Shown here: in pieces, positions 1-6,991 of the stretch | How positions within the stretch are numbered: the stretch's first letter is position 1 | Layout: each line of letters begins with the position of its first letter | Notes under the pieces: generated by a model | Databases searched by the model: none | What the model saw: only the letters and a program-made list of their open reading frames with translations | What the model was told of the DNA's origin: nothing | Source: an uncultured Stomatobaculum sp. | GTDB taxonomy: Bacteria; Bacillota; Clostridia; Lachnospirales; Lachnospiraceae | DNA length: 8,077 bases | Assembly: GCA_938010625.1 (NCBI GenBank) | Contig: CALLVJ010000097.1 | Location: 1 to 8,077, forward strand | Reading direction: 5' to 3' | Made by a program: the position numbers and the translations under genes

Positions 1-890
1 TAGCACATGCGCTGTAACCACCAGGCATAGCCGGTTCGCTCGTGATAATCCCAGTCGTAGAGCGGATTGCCCCAGAGCTGACCGTCCGGCGAAAAGTAGT
101 CCGGCGGACAGCCTGCGACCCTTTTCGGTGCGCCATCCCCATCCATTTGAAAAAGCTCTGGATGCGTCCAGGCATCCGCCGAATCCGGCGCGACATAAAT
201 CGGCAGGTCGCCAATAATGGTAATACCATGAGCTGCCGCATAGTCTTTCAGACGCTTCCACTGCTCGTGAAACAGTACCTGCGTCCAGACATAAAAATCA
301 ATCTCCGCTTCGTGCGTCGCCTGAAAGGCGCTGAGCGCCTCGCTGTTCCGCTTCCGGAGCGGCTCTGACCAGCTAAGATAACTCTTGCCCCCCTCTGAAT
401 CCTTAATCGCGCGGTACAGGCAATACTCCCGGGTCTCTGGATGCAGGGCAGCGACAGCGGCTTCATAGGCCGTCTTGTCCTTCCTCCTGCGGACAGCACC
501 TTCCCCCGGCACGTCCGCGCCCGTCAGGCTCTCCCGAAAGCGCTTATGTGCGCATCGGAGCAGAGCTTCCCGCGACTCGTAGATGTGCCCGTAGTCAATT
601 TTGCCCGCATCCTCCGGGTTGCGCTCTCCCACGAGTTCCTCTTCGGTGAGCAGTCCCAGCGCCTTCAATTCCTCGAGATCAATAAAATACGGATTGCCCG
701 CAAAACTTGAGAACGACTGATAGGGTGAGTCGCCATAACCGGTGGGGCCGAGCGGCAAGATCTGCCAGTAACTCTGCCCTGCCTCCTTCAGACAATCAAT
801 CCAGCGATAGGCTTCGATTGAAAAAGAGCCAATTCCAAAGTCGCCCGGAAGACTGAATACCGGAAGCAAAATACCTGCAGCACGTTTCAT
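1..890 (-). CDS. malQ: 4-alpha-glucanotransferase (amylomaltase) MalQ, N-terminal 296 residues, 3' end beyond window
   Basis: MalQ (GH77) transfers alpha-1,4-glucan segments between maltodextrins in the cytoplasm, serving maltodextrin and glycogen turnover. The frame stays open from an ATG at 890-888 to base 1, so the C-terminal part, including most catalytic residues, is outside the window. Visible GH77 hallmarks are the N-terminal RAAGILLPVFSLPGDFGIG (residues 3-21), GDSPYQSFSSFAGNPYFID (53-71), GDLPIYVAPDSADAW (227-241) and the loop VAGCPPDYFSPDGQLWGNP (258-276). The family usually has Val where Cys261 stands. No frameshift is seen and the protein looks intact as far as it goes. The start overlaps the stop of the upstream GlgB-like gene as ATGA. 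A GGAG at 902-899, 8 bases ahead, lies inside the end of that gene, which indicates translational coupling. The family call is near certain; only the substrate preference is open. Confidence 0.95.
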   Translation of the reverse strand, partial: MKRAAGILLPVFSLPGDFGIGSFSIEAYRWIDCLKEAGQSYWQILPLGPTGYGDSPYQSFSSFAGNPYFIDLEELKALGLLTEEELVGERNPEDAGKIDYGHIYESREALLRCAHKRFRESLTGADVPGEGAVRRRKDKTAYEAAVAALHPETREYCLYRAIKDSEGGKSYLSWSEPLRKRNSEALSAFQATHEAEIDFYVWTQVLFHEQWKRLKDYAAAHGITIIGDLPIYVAPDSADAWTHPELFQMDGDGAPKRVAGCPPDYFSPDGQLWGNPLYDWDYHERTGYAWWLQRMC

Positions 891-3259
891 TTCTTTTTCT
901 CCATTCCCATTGCGCGGTCAATCCGTTTCTTCGCTGCGCCTGCGACACCCGCAGCTTTTCCGGCAACCCCCGCAGCCTTTCTGCCCGCCGCGTCCTTTGC
1001 CTTGCCCGCGACATCCGCGGCCTTTTCGAGAAGACTTTCTGTCTTCTGCCTTGCCGGTATTTCCTCCGCCTTTTCGGCGCGCGGCGCTGCCTTCTTTCCG
1101 CTCTCACGCTTCTTGCAGGCAAAGAAGAGCGCACTGTAGGCCGGCAGGCGGATGCTGATCCCGATATCTCTGTCATCTACCTCCATCGCGCGGGCGGGAA
1201 GAGCGCGCGGATTCAGCGTGCCGCTTCCGCCAAAACGCTCTTCGTCTGTCGAGAAGATTTCCTTGTAGCTCCCTGCATAGGGCACGCCCAGATTAAAGCG
1301 CGGATAGCTGGTGCCCGAGAAGTTCACGGCAATCAGCAAATCCTCCCCCGCGGCGCGGCGCAGGAAAATCACCACATTCTCCTGATAGGAATGACAGTTC
1401 AGGAAAGTAAAGCCCTCCGTATCGCTATCGCCCTCATAGAGCGCCGGGTGCGCGAGGTAAAAGGCATTCAGCGCTGCCGCACAAGCTTTGATGTTGCGGT
1501 GTGAGGGATAGTCGAGCAGCGGGAAGTTCAGCACGCCATCTGCCTGCAAAGGCTCTAGCATGCCAAATTCCTGTCCGGCAAAGAGCAGCTTCTTGCCAGG
1601 GTGCGCAATCACAAAACCGAAAAAGGCGCGGATCAAGGCAATGCGCTCTTCAAAGGGCAGGTAGCCCACGCGCCCGAGAAGAGTGGGCTGCTGCTCCGAG
1701 AGGAAGCTGTGCGAAAGCGGCAGAACATACTGCTCTGAATACTGATATAGCTGCGCATAGGAGAGCTCTCCGTAGCGCTGGCTCTTGCCCGCCTCATCTG
1801 CACCGAGATAGGCGAGCATGCCTGCAGCAAAGCCCTGGTTGCAGCGGAAATCAAAGCCAAGTCCATCGTCCTTGACCGGCGCTGTGGTGAGCGGCCACTC
1901 GGCGCTGCCATCGGCAATCAGCAGAAAGCCCGGTATTTTCCTATGTGCCGTGAGGCTCAGCTTCCGGAGAAACGCAGCGCCATCCAGATTTTCGCCGCCG
2001 CCATAGCAGTTCCGATTCTCATTTGCCTGAAACCAGAGCGCCGATGCCATATCAATCACGCGGACGCCATCCAGGTGGAACTCCGACGCGAGGAAGCAGA
2101 GATTCGAAAGCAGGAAAGATTGCACTTCCGCACGTCCAAAGCGGAATATCGCCGTGTCCCCCCCGCCATTCTCTTCATAGATCGGCGTTCCGTCAAAACA
2201 GGCGAGCCCGTCCTCCTCCCGCGGAAAGCGGATACAGCTCCAGTCCATGAGAACGCCAATGTCCACGCGGTGCAGCGCATTCACGAGCGCACGGAAGCCA
2301 TTTGCAGTCCCAAGTTTCGCACTGAGCGAAAAGTAGGCGCTCGTCAGATATCCGAGCGAAGCCGCATTGCGCGCTTCGAGCAGTGGCATGAGAAGCACCT
2401 GTGTGTAATGCAGCTCTTTGAGATACGCCGGCAACGTTTCCGCAAGTTTCAAATAGTCAGCGTCTGCAGCGAAACTCGCGAGATTCAGCTCATAGATGTT
2501 GATCGGCTGCTCGCCTGCATTCTTCCCATAGCGGAGCGCTCGCTCTGCGATATAGTCCTGATCATCCCAGACAAAGTCCGGCTCTCCTTCTGCGACTCTC
2601 GAAGCGCCGTCGCCCGAGGGCTCGACTGCCTGCGCATAGGGATCCGCCCGAAATAAAATTTCTCGCGCATAGGTTTTGATCTCATACTTGTAGAGTGCGC
2701 CCGGCTGGACATCCGGCACAAAAAGCGCAAAAATACCGCTGTCTCCCATGCGCCGCAGCTCATGGATTCTGCCGTCCCAGCTGTTAAAATCACCGACCAC
2801 CGAGACACGCATCGCATTCGGCGCGAAAACTGCAAAGCGGACGCCCGAGACGCCTCCGATCTTCTTCTCATGCGCGCCCAGAAAGGTATGCGCCGCTGTG
2901 CTCTCTCCTGCCTTGTACTTGCGGATTTCTGTCTCCGGCAACTCCGGTATAAAGCGATACGGATCCTCTGTGACGGTCTCACTCCCATCCGCCTCCGGAA
3001 GAATCAACTGATAGCGCAGATTCTCCTTCTCCCCCGGAAGCAGACAGGCAAAAAATCCGCTCTCATCGACCAGTTCCATCGGCGTTCTGGTTTTGCCGCG
3101 CTGCAACAGGACGCTCTCACGCCCCGGAAAAAATGCCTGCACGAGTATGCCTCTGTCTGTCTTATGTGGTCCTAGTATGGCGTGCGGATCTGCGGACTCT
3201 GAGTAGACAATCTCTTCGACTGCTGCCCAGTCCATGACCTCGTATAGCTCTCGTTCCAT
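887..3259 (-). CDS. GlgB-family protein with degenerate active site (probable non-catalytic branching-enzyme paralogue) and Lys/Ala-rich tail
   Basis: This 790-residue protein aligns along its length with bacterial 1,4-alpha-glucan branching enzymes. The N-terminal segment has DPHAILGPH (24-32), followed by a CBM48-like domain (about 138-210, with RFAVFAPNAMRVSVVGDFNSWDG at 141-163 in part). A GH13 barrel covers about 255-600 and a C-terminal beta domain about 601-715. Framework motifs such as FDGTPIYEENG, GGGENLDG, GLGFDF, LPLSH and GKKLLFAGQEFG are kept. The catalytic sites are not. The nucleophile position after R400-V401 is I402, with Asp one residue later. The acid/base Glu of IAEES is D450 (IADGS). 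The Asp of SHD is S518. The region I His is R344 (DWSCIRFP). Residues 716-790 form an unusual Lys/Ala-rich tail. The start is set by AGGAGGAA at 3272-3265. The reading frame is intact with no stops, so it is not an ordinary decayed pseudogene. Branching activity is doubtful; a glucan-binding or scaffold role is inference. It is coupled to malQ downstream. Confidence 0.88.
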   Translation of the reverse strand: MERELYEVMDWAAVEEIVYSESADPHAILGPHKTDRGILVQAFFPGRESVLLQRGKTRTPMELVDESGFFACLLPGEKENLRYQLILPEADGSETVTEDPYRFIPELPETEIRKYKAGESTAAHTFLGAHEKKIGGVSGVRFAVFAPNAMRVSVVGDFNSWDGRIHELRRMGDSGIFALFVPDVQPGALYKYEIKTYAREILFRADPYAQAVEPSGDGASRVAEGEPDFVWDDQDYIAERALRYGKNAGEQPINIYELNLASFAADADYLKLAETLPAYLKELHYTQVLLMPLLEARNAASLGYLTSAYFSLSAKLGTANGFRALVNALHRVDIGVLMDWSCIRFPREEDGLACFDGTPIYEENGGGDTAIFRFGRAEVQSFLLSNLCFLASEFHLDGVRVIDMASALWFQANENRNCYGGGENLDGAAFLRKLSLTAHRKIPGFLLIADGSAEWPLTTAPVKDDGLGFDFRCNQGFAAGMLAYLGADEAGKSQRYGELSYAQLYQYSEQYVLPLSHSFLSEQQPTLLGRVGYLPFEERIALIRAFFGFVIAHPGKKLLFAGQEFGMLEPLQADGVLNFPLLDYPSHRNIKACAAALNAFYLAHPALYEGDSDTEGFTFLNCHSYQENVVIFLRRAAGEDLLIAVNFSGTSYPRFNLGVPYAGSYKEIFSTDEERFGGSGTLNPRALPARAMEVDDRDIGISIRLPAYSALFFACKKRESGKKAAPRAEKAEEIPARQKTESLLEKAADVAGKAKDAAGRKAAGVAGKAAGVAGAAKKRIDRAMGMEKKK

Positions 3260-3264
3260 GCAGC

Positions 3265-3272
3265 TTCCTCCT
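3265..3272 (-). promoter_or_regulatory. Ribosome binding site of the GlgB-like gene
   Basis: AGGAGGAA on the minus strand lies 5 bases upstream of the ATG at 3259-3257. It fixes that ATG as the start. Confidence 0.8.
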
Positions 3273-3291
3273 GCTTGTCTGTAATGCTTTT

Positions 3292-3321
3292 AGTTTATCA
3301 CAGCACAGCCTTCTTTTTCCA
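3292..3321 (-). promoter_or_regulatory. Possible promoter for the GlgB-like/malQ unit
   Basis: On the minus strand a TGGAAA (3321-3316) and a TAAACT (3297-3292) are separated by 18 bases. Each matches its sigma-70 consensus box at 4 of 6 positions. The site lies about 30 bases before the start codon. It is weak and offered only as the best candidate in this intergenic region. Confidence 0.3.
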
Positions 3322-3386
3322 CTGTACGGCGCAAAATACGTGCGTTTTCGGCACAACATTCATGCACTTTTACGGCCTGCTCGCCC

Positions 3387-3416
3387 TTGCCTAATGCGGG
3401 CGATGTCGACTATACT
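3387..3416 (+). promoter_or_regulatory. Sigma-70 type promoter for the tandem signal peptidase genes
   Basis: TTGCCT (3387-3392), an 18-base spacer and TATACT (3411-3416) make a good promoter. Transcription would start near 3423, giving a leader of roughly 28 bases before the ATG at 3451. The -35 box sits inside the loop of a perfect dyad, TCGCCC at 3381-3386 and GGGCGA at 3398-3403. Confidence 0.6.
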
Positions 3417-3435
3417 ATTATTTTGTAGAAAAATA

Positions 3436-3442
3436 AAAGGAG
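3436..3442 (+). promoter_or_regulatory. Ribosome binding site deciding the start of the first signal peptidase gene
   Basis: AAAGGAG ends 8 bases before the ATG at 3451. The frame stays open further upstream, to a possible ATG at 3340. That longer version would run through the promoter and lacks a ribosome site, whereas the 3451 start gives 183 residues, exactly the length of the neighbouring paralogue. Confidence 0.8.
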
Positions 3443-3450
3443 CGGAAATC

Positions 3451-4002
3451 ATGACCAAACCGGACAAGATCACCAAAAAGAATAACGCCTTTCGCGAACT
3501 GCTCAGCTGGATTCAAATTATTGTAATTGCCGCTGTTATCGCCTTTTTGCTCAACAGCTTTCTAATTGCAAACTCCCGTGTCCCCACGGGCTCCATGGAA
3601 AATACCATCATGACAGGCGATCGTGTCATTGGCTCTCGCCTCACCTATCGCTTTGGAGAACCGAAGCGAGGCGATGTGATCATCTTCCACTGGCCGGACA
3701 ATGAAAAGATGCTCTTTGTCAAGCGTATTGTCGGTTTGCCCGGCGATAAAGTTACGATCCGTGACGGTCACGTCTACCTGAACGATTCTGAGACGCCACT
3801 TGAGGAGCCCTATATCAAGGAGCCAATGATCATAGAGCCAGAAAAGAGCTTTCAGGTTCCGGAGGGCGCCTACTTCTGCATGGGCGATAACCGCAACGAG
3901 TCGATGGACGCACGCTACTGGAAGAACAGTTACGTCTACAAAAATAAAATTCTCGCAAAGGTTCTGTTCCGCTACTGGCCCGGCATCAAAGCCATTCACT
4001 AA
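3451..4002 (+). CDS. lepB: Signal peptidase I, first of two tandem copies
   Basis: Type I signal peptidase (family S26), which cleaves signal peptides from exported proteins at the outer face of the cytoplasmic membrane. The 183-residue protein has a short charged N-terminus, one membrane segment at about 19-40 and then the extracytoplasmic catalytic domain. The Ser/Lys dyad is visible: Ser48 in VPTGSMENTI and Lys91 in FVKRIVGLPGD. The GDNRNESMDARYW motif (145-157) is also complete. A single N-terminal membrane segment and small size are typical of Gram-positive enzymes. The second copy follows 75 bases later, with no terminator seen between them, so the two are probably co-transcribed from the promoter at 3387-3416. 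The copies differ most in the cytosolic N-terminus and in the loops at residues 81-88 and 127-135. The family assignment is firm; substrate preference is unknown. Confidence 0.95.
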   Translation: MTKPDKITKKNNAFRELLSWIQIIVIAAVIAFLLNSFLIANSRVPTGSMENTIMTGDRVIGSRLTYRFGEPKRGDVIIFHWPDNEKMLFVKRIVGLPGDKVTIRDGHVYLNDSETPLEEPYIKEPMIIEPEKSFQVPEGAYFCMGDNRNESMDARYWKNSYVYKNKILAKVLFRYWPGIKAIH

Positions 4003-4077
4003 AAACAGCGTGTCTTACATCTCATGCGTGCTTCCGCCATACTGTGAATCCCGATTTGTCGTTTCAAAGGAGTTACT

Positions 4078-4629
4078 ATGTCAGATGTAAAGAAAACTGA
4101 GGAGACGGGGCGCAAACGCCCCGTGTGGCTCGACTGGGTACAGATTTTTGCCATCGCGGCAGTCCTCGCCTTTGTGTTGAATACCTTTCTGATTGCCAAT
4201 GCGCGCGTCCCCACCGGTTCCATGATCAAGACCATCATGCCGGGCGACCGCGTGATCGGCTCTCGCCTCGCCTATCACTTTGAGGATCCAAAACGCAGCG
4301 ATATCATTATCTTCCACGCGCCCGATGAACCGGAGACCCTTTATGTGAAGCGCATCATCGGTCTTCCGGGCGATAAAGTCACGATCCGAGACAGCCACGT
4401 CTACTTAAACGATGCCGAGACACCTCTCGACGAGCCCTATCTCAAAGAACCGATGAAACCTGCGGCAACGCAGGAATTCGAAGTCCCCGCGGGCGCCTAC
4501 TTCTGCATGGGCGACAACCGGAACGGCTCAATTGACGCGCGCTACTGGAAAAATCACTATGTCTACCGGGACAAGATTGTCGCGAAAGTCCTGTTCCGCT
4601 ACTGGCCTGGTATCAAGGCCCTCAAATAA
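4078..4629 (+). CDS. lepB: Signal peptidase I, second of two tandem copies
   Basis: A second S26 type I signal peptidase, also 183 residues. It aligns with the upstream copy without any gap, and by hand count about 123 of 183 residues are identical. The N-terminus is charged, one membrane segment spans about 17-40, and the catalytic residues are Ser48 (VPTGSMIKTIMPGD) and Lys91 (YVKRIIGLPGD). Box E reads GDNRNGSIDARYW. Both copies end in RYWPGIKA plus two residues. AAAGGAG at 4066-4072, 5 bases ahead of the ATG, supports the start. Because all active-site residues are retained, this copy should be functional. The arrangement is a local gene duplication whose copies may have drifted in substrate choice, which is inference. 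A strong terminator follows 20 bases after the stop. Confidence 0.95.
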   Translation: MSDVKKTEETGRKRPVWLDWVQIFAIAAVLAFVLNTFLIANARVPTGSMIKTIMPGDRVIGSRLAYHFEDPKRSDIIIFHAPDEPETLYVKRIIGLPGDKVTIRDSHVYLNDAETPLDEPYLKEPMKPAATQEFEVPAGAYFCMGDNRNGSIDARYWKNHYVYRDKIVAKVLFRYWPGIKALK

Positions 4630-4649
4630 AAAATCAAAAAAACAGGGCA

Positions 4650-4677
4650 AAAAAGAGCTCCCTTGGGAGCTCTTTTT
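4650..4677 (+). terminator. Rho-independent terminator after the signal peptidase pair, probably bidirectional
   Basis: GAGCTCC (4655-4661), loop CTTG and GGAGCTC (4666-4672) form a perfect 7-base-pair stem, followed by five T's. An A-tract at 4649-4654 extends the stem and gives a U-tract on the opposite strand. The hairpin lies between the converging lepB and aroC transcripts and so can end both. Confidence 0.85.
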
Positions 4678-4722
4678 CCATTTTTTGGCATCTTGGCAAT
4701 TCAGTTGTTTTAGTTCTTAATT

Positions 4723-5829
4723 TTATTTCTTTTCATTGATCTCTGCTGCTCTCTCCAGTTTCTCAACAGTGCTCACGCTGTTCCGAAGCAGCAAATCGAC
4801 GAGCACAAGGTTCACCATGGACTCGACCACGACGGCTGCGCGCGGCATAATGGTCGGGTCGTGCCGCCCCTGAATTTCAATCGTGACCGGCTCGCCTGTG
4901 CAGCTCACAGTCTCCTGCGCGCTGCCAATCGAGGGTGTCGCCTTCACAGCTGCGCGGAACAAAATGTCACTGCCGTCCGAAATGCCGCCGAGCATGCCGC
5001 CCGCGTGATTCGTCTTTTTGCCAATACCATGTCTGCTCGGGCAGAACGCGTCATTGTCCTCACTGCCGCGCCTTTTGCTGACTTCGAAGCCGTCGCCAAA
5101 CTCAATGCCCTTCACAGCGCCTATGCTCATCACAGCTTTTGCGAGTTCTGCGTCGATCTTATCAAAGACTGGCTCACCGAGCCCCGGGAACATGCCCTGC
5201 ACACGGCAGCTCACCATGCCGCCGAGCGAGTCTCTGTCCCGCATAACTTCCTTTAAGTACGCAGCCGCCCGCCTTGCTGCCTCCGGGTCGGGCATGCCGA
5301 GCGGGTTTTCCGCACAGACCGCTTTGTCAAAAGTCTCCGCCTCGATTTCGCCGACCGCGCTCACATAGGCAAAAGCGCGGATGCCGAACACCGCGAGGAG
5401 CTTCGCCGCGACCGCGCCGCCGATCACCCGTCCTATGGTCTCTCGCCCCGAGCTTCTGCCGCCGCCCCGCGGATCCCGGAAGCCAAACTTCTGGTCAAAG
5501 CCAAAGTCCGCGTGCCCCGGGCGATAACAGTCCCAGATCGACTGGTAATCTGACGAGCGCTGACCTTTGTTTCGCACCAGAACAGCAATCGGCGTGCCGA
5601 GGGTCTTTCCCTCGAAGACACCTGACAGAATCTCGCAGGCATCCGCCTCCTTCCTGGGCGTCGAAAAGGCAGACTGTCCCGGTTTTCTGCGGTCCAAATA
5701 GACCTGAATGTCCTCTGCCGCGAGCGGAAGACCTGCCGGACAGCCGTCAATGACTGCGCCGAGCGCTATGCCGTGCGACTCCCCGAAGGTACTCACGCGA
5801 AACAGAGTTCCAAAAATACTACCTGCCAT
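4723..5829 (-). CDS. aroC: Chorismate synthase AroC
   Basis: This enzyme converts 5-enolpyruvylshikimate-3-phosphate to chorismate, the last shikimate-pathway step, using reduced FMN. At 368 residues it has the usual bacterial length. Recognisable motifs are FGESHG (15-20), the substrate-binding RRKPGQ (47-52), RPGHAD (103-108), GGGRSSGRET (122-131), KRRGSEDND (252-260), GGMLGGISDG (277-286) and GRHDPTIMPR (321-330). The conserved His19 and His106 are present. The ATG at 5829-5827 directly follows the TAA stop of the upstream lactonase gene. Its ribosome site, GGAGAGGA at 5844-5837, lies inside that gene 7 bases ahead, so the two are co-transcribed and probably translationally coupled. Nothing looks truncated or mutated. 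The transcript likely ends at the hairpin near 4650-4677. Confidence 0.97.
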   Translation of the reverse strand: MAGSIFGTLFRVSTFGESHGIALGAVIDGCPAGLPLAAEDIQVYLDRRKPGQSAFSTPRKEADACEILSGVFEGKTLGTPIAVLVRNKGQRSSDYQSIWDCYRPGHADFGFDQKFGFRDPRGGGRSSGRETIGRVIGGAVAAKLLAVFGIRAFAYVSAVGEIEAETFDKAVCAENPLGMPDPEAARRAAAYLKEVMRDRDSLGGMVSCRVQGMFPGLGEPVFDKIDAELAKAVMSIGAVKGIEFGDGFEVSKRRGSEDNDAFCPSRHGIGKKTNHAGGMLGGISDGSDILFRAAVKATPSIGSAQETVSCTGEPVTIEIQGRHDPTIMPRAAVVVESMVNLVLVDLLLRNSVSTVEKLERAAEINEKK

Positions 5830-6897
5830 TTACGAGTCCTCTCCGACTGAGACAATGACGCAGCAGTTCGGCTGGCTCACCGGAATTTCATTTGTATTCA
5901 TGACAATCAGCTTTTTCTCATAGTCAACCTTGAAGAATGAAAGCGTTCCGCTCTCGTGGTTCACGCTCACAATGTGCTGCCCGTCCGGAAATACTGCGAC
6001 ATCCTTCGGATACTCACCGCTGATCGGGAGATTGAATTCTGCAGTCAGCAGCCCCGTCTCTGCGTCGCGCGAAAATAATGTCACGCTGTTATCGCCTGCA
6101 TTTCCCACAAAAACGTAGTGATCGTGCGCTGTAAAGGTCATGCAGGTCGCAGCATTCAATGCGCCAGGCGCATTGTCGCCCGTCGTGCAGACTGTCTGGA
6201 GCTTCGCGAACTCCGGCATCCCCCTGTCCTCGGAAACTGTATAGCGAAACACATCAATCGCATTTGTCATATCGTAGAGCAAGTAAAGGAAGCGATTGTC
6301 CTTTGAAAAGGTAAAGAAATAAGGCGAAGCGCCGCGCGCCGCCCGGATTGCATCGACAAGACGGATCTCGCCGGGGCGTCCTGTAAAGCGGTAAATGCTC
6401 ACCTGGTCAATGCCGGGATCCGCCGACATCACAAAGCGCATGTCGCGGGTCGGCTTTGAGCAGGTGATGTGCGGTCTTGAACCGCGCTCTGCGATCGAGC
6501 CAAGTCCTTTGTGGTAGACTTCATCCACAATAGGGCCCACCGTTCCGTCCGGCTCAAGCCGAAGTATGGTGAGCTTGCCGTCGTGATAGCCCGAGGTATA
6601 GAGAAACTTGCCGGCCTGATCCACGCAGATATGGTGCGGCCGCATGCCGTTCACCTTTTTGCTTGAGACGCGAACCAGACCACCATCCGGCAGAACGCGG
6701 AAAGCGACTACGCCGTAGTCCTCCACAGCGTACAGCATGCGCCCGTCGCCCGATACAATCATATCGGAGGCATTGTCTACCTCTACTTCCGTGCGCTTCT
6801 GAAAGCTTCCTTTCTCCACATTCACATCAAAAATCGTGATGCCTTTTGCCTTTCCCGTATAGGAGTAAGACCCCACATACGCCACATACTTTTTCAT
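5830..6897 (-). CDS. Seven-bladed beta-propeller lactonase, 6-phosphogluconolactonase (YbhE/Pgl) family
   Basis: The 355-residue protein has the repeat pattern of the YbhE-type lactonase family (Pfam lactonase, COG2706). It opens with YVGSYSYTGKAKGITIFDV (7-25) and then shows recurring blade motifs ending in sequences such as DGRMLYAVED (51-60), AGKFLYTSGYHDG (95-107), DMRFVMSADPGIDQVSIYRF (152-171), DNRFLYLLYD (200-209) and DGQHIVSVNHESGTLSFF (305-322). Family members hydrolyse 6-phosphogluconolactone in the oxidative pentose phosphate pathway, but many relatives are only assigned by homology, so the substrate is not certain. There is no signal peptide, so it is cytoplasmic. The ATG at 6897 is preferred because GGAGGA (6909-6904) lies 6 bases ahead. 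A TTG at 6933 would add 12 residues but has no good ribosome site. It is the first gene of a two-gene unit with aroC. Confidence 0.88.
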   Translation of the reverse strand: MKKYVAYVGSYSYTGKAKGITIFDVNVEKGSFQKRTEVEVDNASDMIVSGDGRMLYAVEDYGVVAFRVLPDGGLVRVSSKKVNGMRPHHICVDQAGKFLYTSGYHDGKLTILRLEPDGTVGPIVDEVYHKGLGSIAERGSRPHITCSKPTRDMRFVMSADPGIDQVSIYRFTGRPGEIRLVDAIRAARGASPYFFTFSKDNRFLYLLYDMTNAIDVFRYTVSEDRGMPEFAKLQTVCTTGDNAPGALNAATCMTFTAHDHYVFVGNAGDNSVTLFSRDAETGLLTAEFNLPISGEYPKDVAVFPDGQHIVSVNHESGTLSFFKVDYEKKLIVMNTNEIPVSQPNCCVIVSVGEDS

Positions 6898-6903
6898 TGT
6901 CTC

Positions 6904-6909
6904 TCCTCC
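6904..6909 (-). promoter_or_regulatory. Ribosome binding site deciding the lactonase start
   Basis: GGAGGA on the minus strand lies 6 bases ahead of the ATG at 6897-6895. It supports the 355-residue version over a longer one beginning at TTG 6933. Confidence 0.75.
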
Positions 6910-6962
6910 CCGCGCAATGCCGCGCAAACTCAAGGGATTTTCTGCCTGTTTTCCTCCCGCTC

Positions 6963-6971
6963 ATTCTAGCA
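6963..6971 (-). promoter_or_regulatory. Possible extended -10 promoter for the lactonase-aroC unit
   Basis: The minus strand reads TGC followed by TAGAAT (box at 6968-6963), an extended -10 element with 5 of 6 matches. No convincing -35 box is seen at 16-18 bases. It sits about 66 bases before the lactonase start codon. Confidence 0.4.
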
Positions 6972-6991
6972 CAAGCTCTCCGAAAATTCTA

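Noticed and set aside
938..979. Tandem repeat as a mobile or CRISPR-like repeat
   Set aside because: The two 21-base units are in frame, encode the same heptapeptide and differ only at third positions, so they are a protein repeat within the tail.
1700..2240. Sequencing error or frameshift as the cause of the missing catalytic residues in the GlgB-like protein
   Set aside because: The substitutions occur at four separate motifs, each in frame and flanked by well-kept family residues. No single indel could produce them.
1943..2656. 237-codon open frame on the plus strand
   Set aside because: It lies wholly antisense to the GlgB-like gene, whose protein has clear family motifs throughout. It has no recognisable domain and no supporting ribosome site.
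3340..3450. N-terminal extension of the first signal peptidase
   Set aside because: The extension crosses the predicted promoter and has no ribosome site. The 3451 start matches the paralogue's length exactly.
4003..4077. Separate promoter or terminator between the two signal peptidase genes
   Set aside because: Only a weak CTTACA/CATACT pair with an 18-base spacer is visible, and there is no hairpin with a T-tract. Co-transcription is the simpler reading.
5274..5753. 159-codon open frame on the plus strand
   Set aside because: It is antisense to aroC and rich in Arg, Pro and Ser, as expected of a shadow frame in GC-rich coding DNA.
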